A stretch of 35,753 nucleotides of DNA from Elusimicrobiota bacterium (GCA_003557485.1 PWOI01000029.1:1-35753), one strand, 5' to 3'; shown: positions 24,717 to 34,967, counted from the stretch's first letter. Made by a program: numbers and translations. The notes: generated by a model not told the origin, from the sequence alone.

Positions 24717-27156
24717 ATTTACAAAACGGGCACAAAAAGTAATTGTTCTTGCACAAAAGGAGTCCAGGAAACTTAACCATGATTATGTTGGAACAGAGCA
24801 CATTCTTCTTGGCCTATTGTCGCTTAATGAGGGAGTTGCAGCTGAAGCTCTCAAGACTTTGGGTGTAGAAAAAGACAAGCTCAGAAGGCGCATAATAGAA
24901 ATGGTTGGTGAGGGTGACAATATACTTCTCTCCGGTGAAAGGCCCATGACTCCAAGGGCCAAGCGCGTTCTTTCCCTTGCAGTAAAAGAGGCAAATGAAC
25001 TGGGACATAATTTTGTAGGAACCGAACATATACTGCTGGGGCTTATACGCGAGGAAGAAGGTGTTGCTAATAGGGTTCTTGCCGGAGCCGGTCTTTCAAG
25101 GGAAAAAGTCCGTAAGGCTGTTATAAACCTCCTTGGCGACGGAGCTTTATCTCCCGGTGAAGCCGGCATGGGACCATTTAAACAGCAAAAAGCATCCAAG
25201 ACCCCGGCTCTGGATACATACGGCAGCGATCTTACGTTAATGGCCTCCGAAGATAAACTGGACCCTGTAATAGGCAGAGAAAAGGAAATTCAAAGAATAG
25301 TTCAGATACTTTCGAGAAGGACTAAAAACAATCCTGTTCTTGTCGGTGATGCGGGAGTGGGTAAAACAGCCATAGTTGAAGGGCTGGCGCAGAAAATATC
25401 CGATGGAGAGGTTCCGGAACTTCTTATGAATAAAAGGGTTGTTACTCTTGACCTTGCAGCTATGATTGCCGGAACGAAATACAGGGGTGAATTCGAACAG
25501 CGCCTGAAGAGGGCAATGAACGAAATTAAACAGGCAAAAAACAAAATAATATTGTTTATTGATGAACTGCATACCGTAATAGGAGCAGGTGCAGCCGAAG
25601 GCGCTATGGATGCGTCGAATATCCTTAAACCCGCACTCTCCCGTGGGCTTATGCAATGCGTAGGGGCTACAACTCTGGACGAATACAGAAAAAACATAGA
25701 AAATGACGCCGCATTGGCAAGAAGGTTTCAGCAGGTAGTTGTAGATCCGCCTACGGTTGATGAAACAATACAGATACTTAAAGGATTGAGGGACAGGTAT
25801 GAGACCCACCACCGTGTTAAGTTTTCAGATGAGTCTCTTGAGTCGGCCGCTCAACTGTCACAAAGATTTATAACCGACAGGTTCCTTCCTGATAAAGCTA
25901 TTGATGTGCTGGATGAGGCCGGCTCCAGCGCCCGCCTCAGGATGACAAGACTTCCCGATGACATCAAAATGATGGAAGACGAAAAAGCCTCTGTAACAAA
26001 AGAGAAAAAAGCGGCTATCGCTTCGCAGGAATACGAAAAGGCAGCCCAGTTAAGAGATGAAGAGAAAAAGCTTGAAGAAAAGATAAGAAAAGAAAAGCAA
26101 AAATGGGAAAGCAGTGTTCATGACGGGAAAAACACAGTCGGTTCGGACGAGATAGCCAAAATTATATCTGAATGGACAGGTATTCCGGTTAAAAAGATGA
26201 CTGAAACAGAGCAGAAAAGGCTTCTTAATATGGAGGAAGAGCTGCACAGAAGAATAGTAGGCCAGGATGAGGCGGTTAAAAAGATTTCGCAGGCTATTCG
26301 CAGGTCAAGAACCGGTCTGAAAGATGCAAGAAAACCTATAGGCTCTTTCCTTTTTCTCGGTCCTACCGGAGTTGGTAAAACCGAACTTGCAAGAACGCTT
26401 TCTGATTATATGTTCGGTGACAAAGATTCTCTTATAAGAATAGATATGAGCGAGTTTATGGAGAAATTTTCCGTTTCCCGCCTTATAGGCGCCCCTCCGG
26501 GTTATGTGGGATATGAAGAGGGCGGTTCCCTTACCGAAGAAGTTAGGAGAAAACCCTATTCGGTTGTTCTTCTGGATGAAATAGAGAAAGCCCATCCGGA
26601 AGTATTCAATATACTTCTTCAGATTTTTGACAACGGGCAGATTACGGACAACCTGGGCCACAAAGTGGTTTTCAGAAATACTCTGGTGATAATGACTTCG
26701 AATCTTGGAGCCAGAGACCTGAAAAGTAAGGGTATGGGCTTCCAGAAAGGCGGTGAGGCTGAAATGGACTACAGCCAGATAAAAGAGAAGATACTTGAAG
26801 AATCTAAAAAAACTTTCCGCCCTGAATTTATAAACCGCCTGGATGAGATGATAGTTTTTCATCCTCTTCAGAAGGAACATATTATCGATATAGTAAAGAT
26901 CTTAGCAGATGAACTTAAAGAGCGTTTGAAAAGCCAGAAAATAGAATTGAAATTTACCGATGCATCTCTTGAGTTTCTTGCAGAACAGGGTTTTAACCCC
27001 GAATACGGTGCGCGCCCGCTGGAAAGGACTATAAGAAAATATATAGAAGATCCGCTGGCAGAAGAAATGCTTAAGAAAGAACTTGTTCCTCCGGCAAATA
27101 TAAGCGTAGAATTAAAAGACGGAAAGATTCACTTCAAGCAGAGCAGGAAGAGTTAA
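24706..27156 (+). CDS. clpC: ClpC, AAA+ unfoldase of the Clp protease
   Basis: The 816-residue ATPase has the double Clp-N repeat (about 1-145), a first AAA+ domain with Walker A GDAGVGKT (214-221), a middle domain bearing a UVR-like segment ([20 protein letters not shown]), and a second AAA+ domain with Walker A GPTGVGKT (552-559). This order and the short middle domain separate ClpC from ClpB. It unfolds substrates, including arginine-phosphorylated ones bound by the N-domain, and feeds them to ClpP, which is not encoded here. AAGGGAG lies 8 nt before the ATG. It is the last gene of the mcsA-mcsB-clpC set; tamB begins 55 nt downstream. Confidence 0.96.
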   Translation: MFNKFTKRAQKVIVLAQKESRKLNHDYVGTEHILLGLLSLNEGVAAEALKTLGVEKDKLRRRIIEMVGEGDNILLSGERPMTPRAKRVLSLAVKEANELGHNFVGTEHILLGLIREEEGVANRVLAGAGLSREKVRKAVINLLGDGALSPGEAGMGPFKQQKASKTPALDTYGSDLTLMASEDKLDPVIGREKEIQRIVQILSRRTKNNPVLVGDAGVGKTAIVEGLAQKISDGEVPELLMNKRVVTLDLAAMIAGTKYRGEFEQRLKRAMNEIKQAKNKIILFIDELHTVIGAGAAEGAMDASNILKPALSRGLMQCVGATTLDEYRKNIENDAALARRFQQVVVDPPTVDETIQILKGLRDRYETHHRVKFSDESLESAAQLSQRFITDRFLPDKAIDVLDEAGSSARLRMTRLPDDIKMMEDEKASVTKEKKAAIASQEYEKAAQLRDEEKKLEEKIRKEKQKWESSVHDGKNTVGSDEIAKIISEWTGIPVKKMTETEQKRLLNMEEELHRRIVGQDEAVKKISQAIRRSRTGLKDARKPIGSFLFLGPTGVGKTELARTLSDYMFGDKDSLIRIDMSEFMEKFSVSRLIGAPPGYVGYEEGGSLTEEVRRKPYSVVLLDEIEKAHPEVFNILLQIFDNGQITDNLGHKVVFRNTLVIMTSNLGARDLKSKGMGFQKGGEAEMDYSQIKEKILEESKKTFRPEFINRLDEMIVFHPLQKEHIIDIVKILADELKERLKSQKIELKFTDASLEFLAEQGFNPEYGARPLERTIRKYIEDPLAEEMLKKELVPPANISVELKDGKIHFKQSRKS

Positions 27157-27211
27157 CCCTGTCCGTACTCAATAGATTTTTCAGCCGGGTAAAGGCCGGC
27201 CGGATATTTTT

Positions 27212-30200
27212 ATGAAGATAAAAGGTAAGAAAAGAGTCTTTTTCATAATCATAGTCTTTCTGCTGACAATTACAGCCGGAGCCTACCTGTATGTTCAGAG
27301 CAGGGAATTTAATGAACATCTTAAATCTATTATAAAAACAACACTTTCAGATTACGCAGGAAGGGAAGTGAAAGTCGAAAGAATAAGTACGGATATATTT
27401 AACCGGACTATAATTTCAGGTGTCCGGATAATGGATGATGAGAGAAAAAAAGAGCTTATAAGCATAAACAGGATCAAACTCAGTTATTCTCTTATAGAGC
27501 TTTTTAGAAATATACGGGATCCCGAAAGGATTATAAGCAGTGTGACCTTTTACGGACCGTCTATAACCATTGATGCTACAGGAGAAAAGCCCAAAATTCC
27601 CGGTCTTGAAAAAATGAATTCCGGAGGTGAAAGCAAAGGGCTTCCTTCCTGGACACTTCGGGTTGTCAGGGGGAATGCTCATATTCTGCTTCCCGGAGAA
27701 GTGAGTTACCATATAACTTCCTGTAACGGTTCCGTTTTTCTGGGAGGATATCCTGAATTACATTCAAGAACAGAATTCAGAATAGAAGAACTGGACGGTT
27801 CGGTAAACGTAAGGGGAGATGTTAATGTAATCAGCGGCGATTTTTCAGGCACTCTGAATCTGAATAAAATAAAAGTAAGCGATCTTCGGGATCTTTTTCC
27901 TACGGAAACCGCTCAAGAATTTCCTTCAGCCAATCTGGACGCCTCATTACGTTTCACCGGAAACACGGAAGAAATTAAAAGAAGTATAAGTTCGCTATAC
28001 CTGTACGGGGACATGCACTTGCGCGCGGCAACATGGAAAGAATTTACTGTTCCGTATGCAAAAGTAAACATATCGCCCCGCCGGCTTCTTGTAGAAGAGG
28101 GTTCGGTAGGCTGGAAGAATAACTCGCTTTCAATTCGAGGAACTATAGAAAACTACCTTGTGCTTCCGGATATGGATATACAGCTAGGGGGGACGGTTGA
28201 TACTTATAGCGCTCTTAAAGAAATAGGAGTAGATGCAGTCCAGGGGATTGCTGAAGTAGAAGGAGAATTTAAAGGTACTGCATATGACCACCGCATATCC
28301 GGGTCTGTTTTCATGGAAAAAGCATCCATAGGTAAAAGAAAGGTTTCAAAAATAGAAATTGATTTGAATTATAAAGAGGATGTGCTTCAAATACTTTCCG
28401 GCGAATTTGAGGCTGCCGGAGGCAGGCTTTTGGTGTCCGGGAGTTTAAGTGCATCTGAAGAAATCGATGTGAGAGGAAGAATAGAAAACATGGCGCTTAT
28501 GGATATTGCCCTGGAAGATGCGCTTAAAGGCAGTGTTGACGGAGATATAAGTATGTCCGGTTCCTGGGAAGACCCTTTTGCAGAAATCGATTTTTCATTT
28601 ATGGGAGTCTCTGCGGGATACAAGGACTTTGGTGATATTTCATTGAAAGCTGAGTATTCATCCGGTCGTATTTCACTGGACGGTTTTTCTCTTGACGGTA
28701 AATACTCCCTGTCCGGTTCGTCGTTTTACGATACTCAGTCAAAGACGTTGTCAGAAATAAATGCATCCATTAACTCCTCTGAAGGAGAAGGACTTAATGT
28801 GCAAGGAGAGATACAGATGTCCCCTGCCAGAACTTCCCTGCGTTTTAAAGGAGAAAACATATTTGCAGGAGACCTGCCTGTTTTAAGGGATATTTACAGC
28901 AGCGGCAGCGGAACCTTCGGTTTTGACGGTTCTCTTGAGACGGAACCGGGAAAACTATTTATTGAATCATCAGTAACGACCCGTAATTTCAGATTAGATG
29001 ATGTGTTGTATTCTCTTGACGGAGAACTTTCAGCCCTGCTTAAAGACAACGGCAAGAGATTTTACAATGCGCGCATAAACAACTTGAATGATTACCTGAA
29101 AGGCATGGTTGAGCTGGAATTTTCAGATGGTAAATACAGGTTGGGCAGGGCGTCTGCAGATTTCAGCAGAGCGGATCTTGCTCAGCTCGCTGTATTGCTT
29201 GGGAGTCCCGAAATAATTACCGGCGGATATATGCGGGGATATGCAGAATACAGTGAAGATAAAAGAAGGGGGGAAGTTGAGATCGAACGGCCCTCTTTTT
29301 ACGGAAGTGAATTTGACTCGGCGCGCACCCGGCTTTCTTTTGCGGGGAATGCAGTTAACCTGGTTTCGATGGTTCTTGAAAGCGGTCCGGGCAGAGCTGA
29401 GTTTACCGGAGAAGTATACCCCGAACAGAACATTAATATGTTTGTCAGCAACTTTGATTTATATGACAGAATTATGTCGTTTACGGGAAAATACAGCGGA
29501 GCCTGGAGCAGCATATACAATTTTACTGCGTCAGCTGAGGATATAGTTATCGACGGCTGGGAATTTGACGATATTGAACTCTCGGGTGAATCCGATGAAA
29601 AAGAATTTAAAATAAATTTTGAAAGCAAGCCTTCTATTACTGCATCGCTTACTGCAGGAAGCGGGCCTGAAGGTAAACTTTCGGGAAATATAGATATAAA
29701 AGATATTGATGCGTCTGCCGTTGCAGATACTGCCGGGCTGTCTCACGAAATTTCCGGAGCGCTTAACGGTAAAGTAGAAATATCAGGTACAAAAAGGGTT
29801 CCTGAATTTTCTTATACGAGCCGCCTGAGTGATGGGCGTTTTGAAGGTGTATCGATCAGTCTTGAATCGTACGGGCATTACAGCCCGGGTATTTTGAGGC
29901 TGGATGAGATAAAAGGAAGTATTGGTGAAAATGGAAATCTCTCTGCATCTGGGAGTTATGAAAACGAAAAATTGGATTTTAGCTATTCAGTTAAAAACTT
30001 CTCCGTGCCGGAACATCTTAAAGATAATATAAGTGCTCTGATTGACATTGAAGGGAATATAGGCGGCTCACGGAATGATATCAAGATTGATTACAATAAA
30101 CAGGCAAGAGATATCAAGACGGCAGGCCTTTCGGCAAAAAGTTTCTCTTCCCATGGCAGGTACTCCGGTAAAGAATTAATTATTGAATCCGGAAGAATCG

Positions 30201-32254
30201 GTTTTGATACAGGAGCTCTTTCTATATTGTCGGGAACCGTCAGCAGCGGACAGGGAAAAATGCTGGATCTGATTTTGAGTATAAGGCTTGAAAATCTAAG
30301 AGCCGGCCCGGCAGCACTTCTGGGCCGTGCATCTGTGAAGGGGTATATTAACCCGGAAACCGTTGATTTTAAGGCCGATATATCTCCGGAAACGCTTATT
30401 ATAAACCGTTACCGGGTGGATAAGCCTTTCACTATACAGAAGTCAGACAGGAAGATACAGTTAAGAGCCCGCGAAGGCATTGAGTCCGATATAAAATTAC
30501 TTCCGGATAGCGCAATAGAAATTGAAAGTATAAGAATGCGTCATGCAGATGTCCGCCTGGCCGGGGATGGATTTTACAGCAACGGAAGTTTTAACGGGTC
30601 ATTTGAAGGCCGGGGCATAGAGATTAATAATATCATGCGGCTGTTAAACAGTGAATCGGACATTAAAGGCCGAGCAGCAATAAATATACAATTAAATGCT
30701 GATGATTCTGGTTTAAAGGCTTCCGGAAATATAAATATTCCTGAACTTTCTTACAGGGAACTTGAACTCAATAATATAAATAGCCGTTTTACATATGACA
30801 GTGGTGAAGTATATCTGGAGGAAACACATATCAGAGATCCGCGTTATATAGACCTTTCTGCGGCAGGTAAACTTGGCGACGATTCTGATTTTGAAATAAA
30901 AATAAACAGATTATCCCTTTCTGTTCTGGAAAGCATTTCAAGAGAGATAACGCATACATCAGGATATTTTCAGGGAGAATTTGCTGTTAAAGGTGAAATG
31001 TCAGATCCGCGTATAGAAGGTTACGCAGAACTTGTAGGAGGCAGCCTAAGGGGAGAGAGCCTTTTTGATGAAATAAGTCGTATAAACTGTAGGATATCAG
31101 CTGATGGGTCAAGGCTTGTGGTTGAGAATATGAAGGCGCGCTGGGCTCCGGGCTCTGTAAGCGCAGAAGGGTATATGGATTTTTCTTCTTCGCCTTTTGA
31201 AGTAGACATTCTTGTGAATACCGAAGGCGACAGGGGGGTGAATATAAGGGTTCCGTATCTTGATATTCCGCAAAGCGCTATATTCGGCAGACAGTTGAAT
31301 CTTCCCTCACAGGGCGAACCTTCTGGGAGTTTCAGGTTTTATACAGAAGGAGAAGAAAAACATATTAAAGGTGACATACTTCTTTCAAATGCGCATTTTA
31401 CATATCCGCCGGCTCAGGAAATACAGGCTCCCGAGACCCCCGATGCTTCCTTTCTGGATGAAGTATATCTTAAAATTAAGCTTACGGCCGGAAGGGCAGT
31501 TTGGTATGAGAATACATTTGCCCGGGCCCGGGCAAGCGGGAGTTTGATATTTGAAAAGGAACCATCAGGGCCTCTGCTTGTTAACGGAGTTATGCATTCC
31601 GACCAGGGAAATGTTAATTTTTTTAACCGGGACTTCCGGGTGAGAGAAGTGCGCGTTATATTTGAAGACGGAAGGGAATACATAGAAGGTACTGCAGCTA
31701 CAACGGTTAGGCGCAGGATCGATGATGATATTCCCGAAGACGATGAGATTGAAATGCGTATATCACGCAGCCGTATTGCTGATATGGAGCCTCAGTTCTC
31801 ATCTGCAAGATTCGCGGAGATAACAACTTCCAGGGAAGCAACGGAACTGGCTATGGCCGGTGCGCGCCTTGAAGATTTAACGTCAGAAGAGCGTAATATG
31901 CTTATGAGAAGAGAACTCCTGCGAGCAATTGATGCAAACCTTACTTCCCCTCTTGTCCAGAATATACTACGGCAGGCAGATATTGTTGATGTGGCGAAAG
32001 TCGATATTAAATTTGAAGAAGACCCGGAACTTGAAGCCCTGCAGCTTAGAGGGGCAGGATTGCGGCTAGGCCGTCATTTGACGGACAGGTTTTATATGGG
32101 GTACTACATTGAATACGGTGCGGCTATACATAACCCTTTGAGGCTTTCTCATGAATTAGATATGTCCTATCGTATGAGAGAAAGTCAGTTTTTGAGAGGG
32201 AGGATTTCAGACGAAGAGCAATTTCTGGGAATAGAACAGAGGTTCAGATTCTAA
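27212..32254 (+). CDS. tamB: TamB/AsmA-like inter-membrane bridge protein
   Basis: The 1680-residue protein has one N-terminal transmembrane helix (about 8-29) and then a long, repetitive, strand-rich periplasmic region, as expected of the beta-taco groove of TamB and AsmA-like proteins. The C-terminal 300 residues carry the DUF490/TamB domain, including the NGVMHSDQGNVNFFNRDFRV block, and the chain ends GIEQRFRF with a barrel-like terminal phenylalanine. TamB works with TamA in barrel assembly and, with its relatives, in phospholipid transport between membranes. No tamA is visible here. The length is above that of E. coli TamB, about 1,259 residues, as is common outside Proteobacteria. The next gene starts 4 nt after the stop. 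Confidence 0.9.
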   Translation: MKIKGKKRVFFIIIVFLLTITAGAYLYVQSREFNEHLKSIIKTTLSDYAGREVKVERISTDIFNRTIISGVRIMDDERKKELISINRIKLSYSLIELFRNIRDPERIISSVTFYGPSITIDATGEKPKIPGLEKMNSGGESKGLPSWTLRVVRGNAHILLPGEVSYHITSCNGSVFLGGYPELHSRTEFRIEELDGSVNVRGDVNVISGDFSGTLNLNKIKVSDLRDLFPTETAQEFPSANLDASLRFTGNTEEIKRSISSLYLYGDMHLRAATWKEFTVPYAKVNISPRRLLVEEGSVGWKNNSLSIRGTIENYLVLPDMDIQLGGTVDTYSALKEIGVDAVQGIAEVEGEFKGTAYDHRISGSVFMEKASIGKRKVSKIEIDLNYKEDVLQILSGEFEAAGGRLLVSGSLSASEEIDVRGRIENMALMDIALEDALKGSVDGDISMSGSWEDPFAEIDFSFMGVSAGYKDFGDISLKAEYSSGRISLDGFSLDGKYSLSGSSFYDTQSKTLSEINASINSSEGEGLNVQGEIQMSPARTSLRFKGENIFAGDLPVLRDIYSSGSGTFGFDGSLETEPGKLFIESSVTTRNFRLDDVLYSLDGELSALLKDNGKRFYNARINNLNDYLKGMVELEFSDGKYRLGRASADFSRADLAQLAVLLGSPEIITGGYMRGYAEYSEDKRRGEVEIERPSFYGSEFDSARTRLSFAGNAVNLVSMVLESGPGRAEFTGEVYPEQNINMFVSNFDLYDRIMSFTGKYSGAWSSIYNFTASAEDIVIDGWEFDDIELSGESDEKEFKINFESKPSITASLTAGSGPEGKLSGNIDIKDIDASAVADTAGLSHEISGALNGKVEISGTKRVPEFSYTSRLSDGRFEGVSISLESYGHYSPGILRLDEIKGSIGENGNLSASGSYENEKLDFSYSVKNFSVPEHLKDNISALIDIEGNIGGSRNDIKIDYNKQARDIKTAGLSAKSFSSHGRYSGKELIIESGRIGFDTGALSILSGTVSSGQGKMLDLILSIRLENLRAGPAALLGRASVKGYINPETVDFKADISPETLIINRYRVDKPFTIQKSDRKIQLRAREGIESDIKLLPDSAIEIESIRMRHADVRLAGDGFYSNGSFNGSFEGRGIEINNIMRLLNSESDIKGRAAINIQLNADDSGLKASGNINIPELSYRELELNNINSRFTYDSGEVYLEETHIRDPRYIDLSAAGKLGDDSDFEIKINRLSLSVLESISREITHTSGYFQGEFAVKGEMSDPRIEGYAELVGGSLRGESLFDEISRINCRISADGSRLVVENMKARWAPGSVSAEGYMDFSSSPFEVDILVNTEGDRGVNIRVPYLDIPQSAIFGRQLNLPSQGEPSGSFRFYTEGEEKHIKGDILLSNAHFTYPPAQEIQAPETPDASFLDEVYLKIKLTAGRAVWYENTFARARASGSLIFEKEPSGPLLVNGVMHSDQGNVNFFNRDFRVREVRVIFEDGREYIEGTAATTVRRRIDDDIPEDDEIEMRISRSRIADMEPQFSSARFAEITTSREATELAMAGARLEDLTSEERNMLMRRELLRAIDANLTSPLVQNILRQADIVDVAKVDIKFEEDPELEALQLRGAGLRLGRHLTDRFYMGYYIEYGAAIHNPLRLSHELDMSYRMRESQFLRGRISDEEQFLGIEQRFRF

Positions 32255-32258
32255 ACTA

Positions 32259-33215
32259 ATGAAAAGAAGAGATTTTTTAAAAACGTCGCTTGCAGCAGCT
32301 GTCTCTCTGGGAGGCGGTAATATTTTTAAGTTTTTGCGCCAAATCAAAGCCGGTCCTGATTCAGAAAATAAAAATATGCCTTTAAGGCAACTTGGAAAGA
32401 CAGGGCACAAAGTAAGTATCTTTAGTCTTGGGGGAGAATCCGCTGTAGAGAACAGAAGAAACAGGAAAAAAGCTGTAGACTTGATAAACAGGGCTATAGA
32501 CGGTGGTGTAAACTATATTGATACGGCGCCTTCATACGGCGCCGGAGGCAGTGAAGAAAATATAGGACAGGTTATGAAATCGCGGAGAGGGGAAGTTTTT
32601 CTTGCTACGAAAACCCATATGAGAACTTATGATGGAACAATGCGTCTTCTTGAACAGAGTTTAAACCGCTTAAATACCGACTTTCTTGATCTTTACCAGC
32701 TTCATAATGTGCGTACGGATGAAGACCTTGAAAGAATATTTTCTCCGGGAGGCGCGCTGGAGGCACTTGTAAAATTAAAGGATGAGGGAGTAATAAAGAA
32801 TACAGGAATTACCGGTCACAGAAGTCCTGAAGTGCTTTTGAATGGAATAGAAAAGTATGATTTTGACTGTATACTGCTTACTTTAAACGCTGCTGATATA
32901 CATTACAAACCTTTCCAGAAAGATCTGCTGTTAAGAGCCTTAGAAAAAGATATGGGAATAATTGCAATGAAAATTACAGCAAGGGGTAGAATTTTTACAC
33001 CGGGAGGGTTAACCTCTATGGAAGAGGCGCTGGGCTACACTCTTTCATTTCCTGTAAGCACAGCAATAGTAGGTATTTCTAATAAAGAGCAGCTTGAAGA
33101 AAACCTCAAAATAGTAAGGAGTTTCAAGCCTCTTAGCGAGGCTGTTCTTAAAGAAATTGAAAGCAAGACAGAACCCTATAAGAGAGAAGGTAATTTTTTT
33201 AAATATTACTGGTGA
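32259..33215 (+). CDS. Aldo/keto reductase with twin-arginine signal
   Basis: The 318-residue protein starts with a Tat signal: MKRRDFLKTS followed by a hydrophobic stretch (11-26). The AKR catalytic tetrad is complete: D88 and Y93 in DTAPSYG, K118 in LATKTH, and H149 in QLHNV. It should reduce carbonyl compounds with NADPH, yet a Tat signal implies export folded, possibly with cofactor bound. Similar Tat-AKR proteins exist in anaerobes, often with a C-terminal ferredoxin domain that is missing here. It closes the long plus-strand gene run; a strong terminator follows 11 nt after its stop. It begins 4 nt after tamB without a clear ribosome binding site. Confidence 0.88.
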   Translation: MKRRDFLKTSLAAAVSLGGGNIFKFLRQIKAGPDSENKNMPLRQLGKTGHKVSIFSLGGESAVENRRNRKKAVDLINRAIDGGVNYIDTAPSYGAGGSEENIGQVMKSRRGEVFLATKTHMRTYDGTMRLLEQSLNRLNTDFLDLYQLHNVRTDEDLERIFSPGGALEALVKLKDEGVIKNTGITGHRSPEVLLNGIEKYDFDCILLTLNAADIHYKPFQKDLLLRALEKDMGIIAMKITARGRIFTPGGLTSMEEALGYTLSFPVSTAIVGISNKEQLEENLKIVRSFKPLSEAVLKEIESKTEPYKREGNFFKYYW

Positions 33216-33226
33216 TAAAAAACCGT

Positions 33227-33271
33227 GGGCCTTTTAGCTGCGCAAGGGCATTGACTAAGGGGCCCTTTTTT
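33227..33271 (+). terminator. Strong rho-independent terminator
   Basis: GGGCCTTTTAG (33227-33237) pairs with CTAAGGGGCCC (33255-33265) over 11 bp, including two G-T pairs, with a 17-nt loop, followed by six T (33266-33271). It ends the operon after the aldo/keto reductase gene. Confidence 0.88.
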
Positions 33272-33302
33272 AGATAGCTTTATTGACGAAACAGCAGCCG
33301 GC

Positions 33303-33330
33303 TTGAAATAAAAATTTTATTAACTATAAT
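33303..33330 (+). promoter_or_regulatory. Strong putative promoter for the dksA-like gene
   Basis: TTGAAA (33303-33308), a 16-nt spacer and a consensus TATAAT (33325-33330). Transcription would begin around 33336-33339, essentially at the ATG at 33339, so the message would be leaderless or nearly so. Confidence 0.6.
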
Positions 33331-33353
33331 TACATACTATGAGAAAGAGGTAA

Positions 33354-33689
33354 ATACAAAAAATCAGAAAAGAGCTGGAAGCAGAAAGGCAGGATATTCT
33401 CGAGGCTGTAAAGCGCCTTAAAGAAAAGGAAGAGTCCTATCTTAATGACGAGGTTGGCGACGATCTTGATAAGGCGGCCGGTAACAGTCAGAGAGAACTG
33501 CTTTTTTACATATCAGACCACGATCACCAGAGACTGGACGCCATAGAGGATGCTATTCAGAAGATTGATGAAGACAGATTCGGTATATGCGAAACATGCG
33601 GAAAGAAAATATCGAATAACCGTTTGAATGCTATCCATTATGCCCGCCTCTGTATGAAGTGCAAGCCCGAGGCGGAAAACAACTCCTGA
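33354..33689 (+). CDS. DksA/TraR-family zinc-finger protein with disrupted or non-canonical start
   Basis: This frame encodes about 111 residues with the DksA C4 zinc finger C79-x2-C82-x17-C100-x2-C103, a long helical region, and an acidic tip DDLDKA (36-41) matching the DxxDxA motif that DksA inserts into the RNA polymerase secondary channel. It probably tunes transcription. The frame has no ATG, GTG or TTG near its 5' end: it opens right after an in-frame TAA at 33351, and the only early near-cognate codons are ATA (33354) and ATC (33363). Upstream in the same frame is ATG AGA AAG AGG then that TAA, and family proteins often begin with a basic MKKK-like string, so the stop may be a nonsense mutation or a sequence error. 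AGAGG lies just before the ATA. Coordinates start at the first sense codon after the stop. Confidence 0.75.
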   Translation: MQKIRKELEAERQDILEAVKRLKEKEESYLNDEVGDDLDKAAGNSQRELLFYISDHDHQRLDAIEDAIQKIDEDRFGICETCGKKISNNRLNAIHYARLCMKCKPEAENNS

Positions 33690-33693
33690 AAAA

Positions 33694-34965
33694 GTGGCCG
33701 CCGGCGCCGTAGATAAAATAAAAGAAGCAAAAAATTTTCTTTACAGGGATATCTGGCTTGTAAATGTTGCTGCCTATAGCAGGGTTAAAGCTCTATTAAT
33801 ATCAGGGCTTAAGGTCGTGCTAATCACAGCAGGTGACTTCATACACGATAAGTGTGTTCTCAGGGCGTCTTCTATTACCTATTACTTTTTTCTTGCCGTA
33901 GTTCCTTTCCTTGCTGTGGCAACTGCTGCAATCAAAGGTTTCGGTATGCAGGATGAGTACGGTGAGACCCTTCTTAACAGGGTTCTTATGAACCCTGAGC
34001 TTTCCCGCGAAATAATAAACTACATTGAAAATACCAACCTGGAAACACTGGGACTTTTCGGCGCAATTGCGCTGGTATATATAGCTATACTTCTTCTTTC
34101 TAATATAGAAAAGTCTTTTAACGATATGTGGGGGGTAAGGGAACAGCGTCCCTACCTTAGAAAAATAGTCTACTATCTCTTTGCAATAATGGTTGTCCCG
34201 GTTTTTATGACAATTATAGTATCTAACGTTACCGGTGTGATGACGGGAGATATGCTTTCAAGCGGAATATGGCACTATGTAGTAGCTTGGCTTGTTCTTA
34301 CTCTGCTCTATGTCGCCTTCACTAATGAAAAAGTTAAATTCCATGCGGCTCTTTCGGGCGGGCTTTTAGGGTCAATACTCTGGAATCTTGCCTGGATGGG
34401 ATTTATATTCTATGCGGTAAAAGTAAAACAGTTTGACAGGGTTTACGGCAGTTTTTCCCACATATTTCTTACGTTTCTCTGGGCTTATGTGAGCTGGATG
34501 ATAGTCCTCCTGGGATCGGAATTTGCCTTTGCAATTCAGAATTTTAAAACATACAGAAAAGAAGGTAAATCCGATAACATAAGCTTTTCTTATAAACAGA
34601 AACTTGCTCTTATAATTCTTCACCTTATATACTCAAACTTCAAGGACGGGAAATCACCCCTTTCATCGGATGATATAATAAATACCACCCGCGGCCCCAT
34701 AAAGATGATAAACGAACTTCTCTACGAACTTGTTAATATGGGGATTCTTGTTGAAAACAAGAAAGACGACAAGCGTTATTACTCTCCTGCCAAGAGTGAA
34801 GAGAAGGTTACGGTTCCATATATTATGGAGAAACTCCAGGGTTACGGCATATCAGATATCCCAATGAATAAGGATCCGCGCTTTAACAAGGTGGAGCAAA
34901 TACTTAAGAAAATAAGAAAAGAGTCCGAAGAGAATTACAGAAACATCAAAGTTTCTGAAATCTAA
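33694..34965 (+). CDS. YihY/BrkB-family membrane protein with C-terminal winged-helix-like domain
   Basis: The 423-residue protein has about six transmembrane segments between 40 and 285 and the family signature LRASSITYYFFLAVVPFLAV (56-75); it was once mislabelled RNase BN. The family is a poorly understood group of inner-membrane proteins. The last 125 residues are soluble and look like a winged-helix domain (IILHLIYSNF, then a recognition-like helix TTRGPIKMINELLYELVNMG). The start is GTG at 33694, only 4 nt after the dksA-like stop and without a Shine-Dalgarno sequence, so it is probably translated by coupling. If the upstream gene is truly broken, this gene's expression would fall too. 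Confidence 0.85.
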   Translation: MAAGAVDKIKEAKNFLYRDIWLVNVAAYSRVKALLISGLKVVLITAGDFIHDKCVLRASSITYYFFLAVVPFLAVATAAIKGFGMQDEYGETLLNRVLMNPELSREIINYIENTNLETLGLFGAIALVYIAILLLSNIEKSFNDMWGVREQRPYLRKIVYYLFAIMVVPVFMTIIVSNVTGVMTGDMLSSGIWHYVVAWLVLTLLYVAFTNEKVKFHAALSGGLLGSILWNLAWMGFIFYAVKVKQFDRVYGSFSHIFLTFLWAYVSWMIVLLGSEFAFAIQNFKTYRKEGKSDNISFSYKQKLALIILHLIYSNFKDGKSPLSSDDIINTTRGPIKMINELLYELVNMGILVENKKDDKRYYSPAKSEEKVTVPYIMEKLQGYGISDIPMNKDPRFNKVEQILKKIRKESEENYRNIKVSEI

Positions 34966-34967
34966 GC

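Noticed and set aside
25237-25812. Long open frame on the minus strand inside clpC
   Set aside because: It lies wholly within a strongly conserved coding region and its translation has no domain character; a shadow frame.
27184-27210. Hairpin GCCGG/CCGGC followed by an interrupted T run between clpC and tamB
   Set aside because: The stem is only 5 bp and the T run is short and ends at the tamB start; too weak to call a terminator.
34372-34623. Minus-strand open frame inside the YihY gene
   Set aside because: It overlaps conserved membrane segments of YihY and shows no protein-like pattern of its own.
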